A DNA stretch of 46,044 nt from Pantoea conspicua (GTDB lineage Bacteria; Pseudomonadota; Gammaproteobacteria; Enterobacterales; Enterobacteriaceae), in NCBI RefSeq assembly GCF_002095315.1, contig NZ_MLFN01000031.1:1-46044 (forward strand), given 5' to 3'. Positions within the stretch are counted from its first letter, which is position 1, and each line of letters begins with the position of its first letter. The notes beneath the pieces were generated by a model that had not been told where the DNA came from, did no database searches, and saw nothing but the letters and a program-made list of their open reading frames with translations. Of this stretch, positions 42,179 to 46,044 are shown piece after piece. The translations under genes and the position numbers were made by a program.

Positions 42179-42573
42179 TGATTACTGACTTTCAGCGCCG
42201 AGCCCTGGCATACCGCCTGGCGGTAGCAACCTGGCGTTCCGGTCACAATTTCACATTTATGCAGCAGCACCGCGTTGGCTTTCATCTGCGAGGCGCGGAT
42301 CTGCAGGCGTTTACGCGCGGTGGCGATGTTAGCCGGAGAGTTCTGGTTACTGATCTGGCAATCTTCAGCCGAGACTTCACCCAAATCGCGGAACGGTTTA
42401 CTGACCAGGTCAGTCGCATCGGTGTAGAGCTTAACCGGCGCAGGACGCGGCGCAGGTTTGCGGGTCGGTTCGCTGGATTGCTGCGGACGAGAAGGTGCGC
42501 TGCTTATCGGGTGATATTCATGGACACACCCGGTCAGCATCAATGCTAACAAGCAGAGCGGTAAAAAACGCAT
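42175..42573 (-). CDS. rcsF: RcsF, outer membrane stress-sensing lipoprotein
   Basis: RcsF detects outer-membrane or peptidoglycan damage and starts the Rcs phosphorelay through IgaA. The product has 132 residues (E. coli 134). The lipobox LTGC gives a lipidated cysteine at about residue 16. A proline- and basic-rich linker (APRPAPVKLY) precedes the globular domain. Four cysteines (AEDCQIS, LHKCEI, PGCYRQAVC) match the two non-consecutive disulfides known in the family. The start MRFLPLCLLALM is preferred to an ATG seven codons earlier because of TGAGGA before it. It overlaps trmO. Confidence 0.95.
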   Translation of the reverse strand: MRFLPLCLLALMLTGCVHEYHPISSAPSRPQQSSEPTRKPAPRPAPVKLYTDATDLVSKPFRDLGEVSAEDCQISNQNSPANIATARKRLQIRASQMKANAVLLHKCEIVTGTPGCYRQAVCQGSALKVSNQ

Positions 42574-42652
42574 GGCAACATCCTCAGGTTTCAAAAAGTG
42601 GCGTTATTGAAACAAGGACCAGAATAAATAACAAGTCGGGCAGGGCACCCAA

Positions 42653-42681
42653 TAACAGAAAGGGCGGCATCACGCCGCCCT
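42653..42681 (-). terminator. Intrinsic terminator after metQ
   Basis: AGGGCGGC (42661-42668) pairs with GCCGCCCT (42674-42681) around a 5-base loop; the minus strand continues TTCTGTTATT. It ends the metNIQ operon before rcsF. Confidence 0.75.
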
Positions 42682-42701
42682 GGAAGAAATGAGTAACCGA
42701 A

Positions 42702-43517
42702 TTACCAGCCTTTAACGGCCCCGCCGTTGAAGACTTTGTTTGCGGCTTCGTTGACTTCGTCAGACTGATAAGCCTGAACGAACTTCTTCACGTTTTCCGC
42801 ATCCTTATTGTCTTCACGCGCCACAATCAGGTTCACGTAAGGGGAATCTTTATCTTCAACAAAGATACCGTCTTTGGCTGGCGTCAGACCAATCTGGCTG
42901 GCGTAAGTAGTGTTGATGACCGCCAGCGCAATCTGTTGATCGTCGAGTGAGCGCGGCAGTTGTGGCGCTTCCAGCTCAACAATTTTCAGATGCTTAGGGT
43001 TCTCAGTGATGTCCAGCGAGGTCGGCAGCAGGCCCACGCCATCTTTCAGTTTGATCAGACCCACTTTCTGCAGCAGCAGCAGGGTACGGCCCAGGTTGGT
43101 CGGATCGTTAGGAATCGCGACCTGAGCGCCGTCCTGCAGCTCATCCAGTGATTTAATCTTTTTCGAATAGCCCGCGATTGGGTAGACGAAAGAGTTACCG
43201 ACGGAAACCAGCTTGTAGCCACGATCTTTAATCTGCTGATCCAGATAGGGTTTATGCTGGAAGGCATTAGCGTCGATGTCGCCTTTGCTCAGCGCTTCGT
43301 TAGGCAGCACGTAATCGTTAAACGTCACCAGCTCAACGTCGAGGCCATACTTCTCTTTCGCGACTTTCTGTGCTGCTTCAGCCACCTGCTGCTCAGCACC
43401 GACAATCACGCCCACTTTAATATGATTGGGATCTTTCTCTTTTTGATCGCATCCTGCCAGCGCAATCGCGCCAATCAGTGCACCCACAGCGGCAATTTTT
43501 TTAAATCTGAAAGACAT
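42702..43517 (-). CDS. metQ: MetQ, methionine-binding lipoprotein
   Basis: MetQ is the substrate-binding part of the MetNIQ importer for L- and D-methionine. The product has 271 residues, as in E. coli. A lipoprotein signal ends at LAGC (Cys23). The NlpA-family domain follows: IKVGVIVGAEQQVAEAAQKV, then VELVTFNDYVLPNEALSKGD and the methionine-site region DANAFQHKPYLDQQI. It is the last gene of metN-metI-metQ, 29 bases after metI. Confidence 0.97.
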   Translation of the reverse strand: MSFRFKKIAAVGALIGAIALAGCDQKEKDPNHIKVGVIVGAEQQVAEAAQKVAKEKYGLDVELVTFNDYVLPNEALSKGDIDANAFQHKPYLDQQIKDRGYKLVSVGNSFVYPIAGYSKKIKSLDELQDGAQVAIPNDPTNLGRTLLLLQKVGLIKLKDGVGLLPTSLDITENPKHLKIVELEAPQLPRSLDDQQIALAVINTTYASQIGLTPAKDGIFVEDKDSPYVNLIVAREDNKDAENVKKFVQAYQSDEVNEAANKVFNGGAVKGW

Positions 43518-43546
43518 ATCCTTTCCTTAATAGTGTTATTGCTGGC

Positions 43547-44200
43547 TTACTTATGGGACACCGCACGTACGATGCGGTCGCCACAGAATTGAATGAGATA
43601 CACCAAAACCACTAACAACACCAATACCGTATTCATCACGGTGGCGTTGTAGCCGATATAACCGTACTGATAACCGATCTGACCCAGGCCGCCAGCGCCG
43701 ACCGCACCGCCCATCGCTGAGTAACCAACCAGCGTAATCAGGGTAATCGTCGCTGCGTTGACCAGGCCAGGCATCGCTTCAGGCAGCAGAACCTTACGGA
43801 CGATCTGCATTGGCGTTGCACCCATCGCGCGTGACGCTTCAATCAGTCCGGTTGGCAGTTCCAGCAGGGCGTTTTCCACCATACGCGCAATAAAAGGTGC
43901 GGCGCCGACGGTTAGCGGCACGATTGCGGCCTGTAAGCCGATTGAGGTGCCGACGATGACGCGGGTGAACGGGATCATCCAGACCAGCAGAATGATAAAA
44001 GGAATCGAACGGAAGATATTCACCAGCGCCGAGAGCACGCGGTAGAGTCCCTGATTCTGCAGAATCTGGCCTGGACGGGTGACATACAGCAGTACACCGA
44101 CCGGCAGCCCCAGCACAAAGCCAAAGAAACCCGAGACAAAGGTCATCATCAGCGTTTCCCATACGCCGCGCCCCAGCAACCACATCATCGCCTCAGACAT
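43547..44200 (-). CDS. metI: MetI, methionine ABC permease
   Basis: MetI forms the dimeric membrane channel of the methionine importer. The 217 residues equal E. coli, with five hydrophobic spans. The EAA loop that docks into MetN is seen as [20 protein letters not shown]. The start overlaps the end of metN by 8 bases, indicating translational coupling. Regulation is with metN from the MetJ-controlled promoter. Confidence 0.97.
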   Translation of the reverse strand: MSEAMMWLLGRGVWETLMMTFVSGFFGFVLGLPVGVLLYVTRPGQILQNQGLYRVLSALVNIFRSIPFIILLVWMIPFTRVIVGTSIGLQAAIVPLTVGAAPFIARMVENALLELPTGLIEASRAMGATPMQIVRKVLLPEAMPGLVNAATITLITLVGYSAMGGAVGAGGLGQIGYQYGYIGYNATVMNTVLVLLVVLVYLIQFCGDRIVRAVSHK

Positions 44201-45224
44201 AACCTAATACCTCTACTTTCACGTGATTCTCCTGCAGCCAGGCGATGGCCTGACGGGTATCGCCTTCTGTGCCGTGCATTTCGGCCAGCATAATGCCGAA
44301 CTTCACTCCACCGGCATAATCCATCTGGGCACTGATAATATTGTTATTGACGTTGTAACGGCGGGCCGCTTCCGACAGCAGCGGCGCATCGACCGATTTG
44401 CCGGTGAACTCCAGACGCAGCAGCGGCACACTGTCGTGGCTGGCGGCGGCTGAAAGACGCTGTTGATAGTCATCCGGGATATCCAGATGCAGCGTTGACT
44501 GAATGAACTGCTGCGCCAGCGGCGTTTTCGGATGCGAGAAGACTTCACTGACGCTGTCTTTCTCAATCAATTCGCCCTGACTGATAACCGCGACCTGGTC
44601 ACAAATGCGTTTCACCACATCCATTTCATGGGTGATCAGCAGGATAGTCAGGCCGAGACGGCGGTTAATATCTTTCAGCAGTTCCAGAATCGAGCGGGTC
44701 GTGGCCGGATCGAGTGCGCTGGTGGCTTCGTCGCACAGCAGCACTTTAGGGTTACTGGCCAGGGCGCGGGCAATAGCGACGCGCTGCTTCTGTCCACCTG
44801 ACAGGTTTGCGGGCCAGGCATCATGCTTATCGGACAGGCCGACCAGCGCCAGCAGTTCAGCGACCCGCGCCTTAATCTGCTCGCGTGACAGGTTGCCCAG
44901 CTCCAGCGGCAGTGAAACGTTTCCGGCGACGGTGCGGGAATTCATCAGATTAAAGTGCTGAAAGATCATGCCGATCTGACGACGCGCCTGGGTTAACTGG
45001 CGTTCGTTAAGCGCGGTCAGGTCAGCGCCATCCACCAGTACCCGACCCGAAGTAGGGCGTTCAAGTAAATTAACGCAACGGATCAATGTACTCTTGCCGG
45101 CACCGGAAGCTCCGATGACGCCATAAATTTGTCCGGCAGGCACGTGCAGACTGACGTCAGATAACGCCTGAATGGTGCGGTTGCCTTGCTGGAACACCTT
45201 GGTGATATTTTCTAATTTAATCAT
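44193..45224 (-). CDS. metN: MetN, methionine ABC transporter ATPase
   Basis: MetN energises methionine uptake. The 343 residues equal E. coli. Walker A is GASGAGKST (residues 38-46), the ABC signature is NLSGGQKQR and Walker B is [12 protein letters not shown]. The last 100 residues form the NIL/C2 domain that binds methionine and shuts the transporter down when internal methionine is high. First gene of the operon; the leader carries a MetJ operator. Confidence 0.98.
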   Translation of the reverse strand: MIKLENITKVFQQGNRTIQALSDVSLHVPAGQIYGVIGASGAGKSTLIRCVNLLERPTSGRVLVDGADLTALNERQLTQARRQIGMIFQHFNLMNSRTVAGNVSLPLELGNLSREQIKARVAELLALVGLSDKHDAWPANLSGGQKQRVAIARALASNPKVLLCDEATSALDPATTRSILELLKDINRRLGLTILLITHEMDVVKRICDQVAVISQGELIEKDSVSEVFSHPKTPLAQQFIQSTLHLDIPDDYQQRLSAAASHDSVPLLRLEFTGKSVDAPLLSEAARRYNVNNNIISAQMDYAGGVKFGIMLAEMHGTEGDTRQAIAWLQENHVKVEVLGYV

Positions 45225-45301
45225 TACGTTATTTATTATCGTGTTGCGTTGTCCGTGGTGTGGCAGGCGGTTAAGCCCGATATGCTGTCAAAGCTGGATG
45301 G

Positions 45302-45330
45302 ATGGTAAGGCATCCAGACGTCTAAATCAA
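45302..45330 (-). promoter_or_regulatory. metNIQ promoter with MetJ operator
   Basis: On the minus strand TTGATT (complement of 45325-45330) and TACCAT (complement of 45302-45307) are separated by 17 bases. The perfect MetJ box AGACGTCT lies at 45316-45323 inside that spacer, so MetJ with SAM would block RNA polymerase directly. The flanking 8-mers are poor boxes. Confidence 0.82.
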
Positions 45331-45412
45331 TGGAAGCGATTCAATCTGGCATTCTCCCTTTTATAGCAATCATGCGATACTGATCGGCAATTTTTATAGC
45401 AGGAGTTTCTAC

Positions 45413-45973
45413 GTGGCGAATAAAGTCCCAGCCATTTTTCTTGATCGCGATGGCACCCTCAACGTCGACCATGGCTATGTCCATGAAATTGATAATTTCC
45501 AGTTCATTGACGGCACAATTGAGGCGCTACAACAACTGAAGCAGATGGGTTTTGCGTTGGTCGTGGTGACCAATCAGTCGGGTATTGCGCGCGGTATGTT
45601 TACAGAAGATACCTTTATGCGGCTGACCGAATGGATGGACTGGTCATTAGCCGACCGCGATGTGGATCTCGATGGCATCTATTTTTGTCCGCATCATCCT
45701 GAGGCCACTGTTGAAGAGTTCCGCCAGACGTGTGATTGCCGCAAACCGCAGCCGGGGATGTTGTTAACGGCTCAACAGGAACTGCATATTGATATGGCGG
45801 CTTCTTATATGGTGGGCGATAAACTGGAAGATATGCTGGCGGGTCAGGCTGCAGGCGTGGGTAAGAAAGTACTGGTGCGCAGCGGTAAGCCGGTCACCGC
45901 GGAAGGCGAAGCTGCAGCAGACTGGGTGATTGATAGCCTCGCAGCGCTGCCAGCGCGCATCAAACAGGGTTAA
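45413..45973 (+). CDS. gmhB: GmhB, D-glycero-beta-D-manno-heptose-1,7-bisphosphate 7-phosphatase
   Basis: GmhB removes the 7-phosphate in ADP-heptose synthesis for the LPS inner core. The product has 186 residues (E. coli 191). It is a HAD phosphatase: Asp11 and Asp13 in [22 protein letters not shown] as motif II, and [10 protein letters not shown] as motif IV. The zinc loop shows CPHHP and CDCRKP. The start is GTG at 45413 with AGGAG upstream. It is divergent from metN. Confidence 0.96.
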   Translation: MANKVPAIFLDRDGTLNVDHGYVHEIDNFQFIDGTIEALQQLKQMGFALVVVTNQSGIARGMFTEDTFMRLTEWMDWSLADRDVDLDGIYFCPHHPEATVEEFRQTCDCRKPQPGMLLTAQQELHIDMAASYMVGDKLEDMLAGQAAGVGKKVLVRSGKPVTAEGEAAADWVIDSLAALPARIKQG

Positions 45974-45985
45974 AACGGCGCTTTT

Positions 45986-46027
45986 GTGCAAATTTCAGAC
46001 GAACAGCAAAAAAGTTGAAATTTGCAC
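45986..46027 (+). promoter_or_regulatory. Two FIS-like sites, probable upstream activating region of an rRNA operon
   Basis: GTGCAAATTTCAGAC (45986-46000) fits the FIS consensus (G, then YR, central AT, YR, final C). An inverted copy, read on the other strand from 46027 to 46013, differs at the last consensus base. The two share a perfect 12-bp inverted repeat with an 18-base spacer. In E. coli gmhB is followed by an rrn operon whose P1 promoter has several FIS sites; the promoter itself would lie beyond the window. Confidence 0.45.
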
Positions 46028-46044
46028 TTGCGCTATCTGAAGCG

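Overview
The window is a stretch of enterobacterial core chromosome. Most proteins here would align end to end with their Escherichia coli K-12 counterparts, and the gene order largely follows the E. coli fhuB-hemL to metN-gmhB segment. Several genes that E. coli carries in this order are absent (clcA, yadS, yaeI, yaeQ, nlpE/yaeF). Two genes not found at these places in K-12 are present: a small exported protein between erpA and btuF, and a c-type cytochrome after tilS. This mix, with a moderately high G+C content, suggests Erwiniaceae (Pantoea or Erwinia). That placement is inference from remembered family features, not from a search.

Layout. 1-3.9 kb: the 3' end of fhuB (ferrichrome permease), hemL (heme), erpA (Fe-S carrier), a small exported protein, btuF (B12 binding). 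3.9-9.5 kb: mtn, dgt, degP (sigma-E type promoter), cdaR, yaeH. 9.7-14.2 kb, minus strand: dapD, glnD, map. 14.3-20.9 kb, plus strand: the rpsB leader, rpsB, tsf, pyrH, frr, dxr, uppS, cdsA. 20.9-33.1 kb: an envelope biogenesis run, rseP, bamA, skp, lpxD, fabZ, lpxA, lpxB, rnhB, dnaE. 33.1-38.5 kb: accA, ldcC, yaeR, tilS, cytochrome c. 38.5-45.2 kb: rof, yaeP, arfB, proS, trmO, rcsF and the methionine importer metNIQ, whose promoter contains a perfect MetJ box. The window ends with gmhB and two FIS-like sites; in E. coli an rRNA operon follows gmhB.

How the genes work together. The 20-29 kb block joins the first membrane-lipid steps (cdsA, uppS), outer-membrane protein assembly (bamA, skp), stress signalling (rseP) and lipid A synthesis (lpxD, fabZ, lpxA, lpxB). 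DegP, RseP, BamA and Skp all belong to the sigma-E envelope stress response, and a clear sigma-E promoter lies before degP.

The most important anomaly is technical or mutational. Four genes (degP, lpxB, rnhB, tilS) are each broken by loss of one base in a short run of identical bases. LpxB is normally essential, and restoring one base rebuilds a normal-length protein in every case, so systematic under-calling of homopolymers is the simplest explanation. I found no mobile element, CRISPR array, tRNA, prophage or convincing undescribed multi-gene system.
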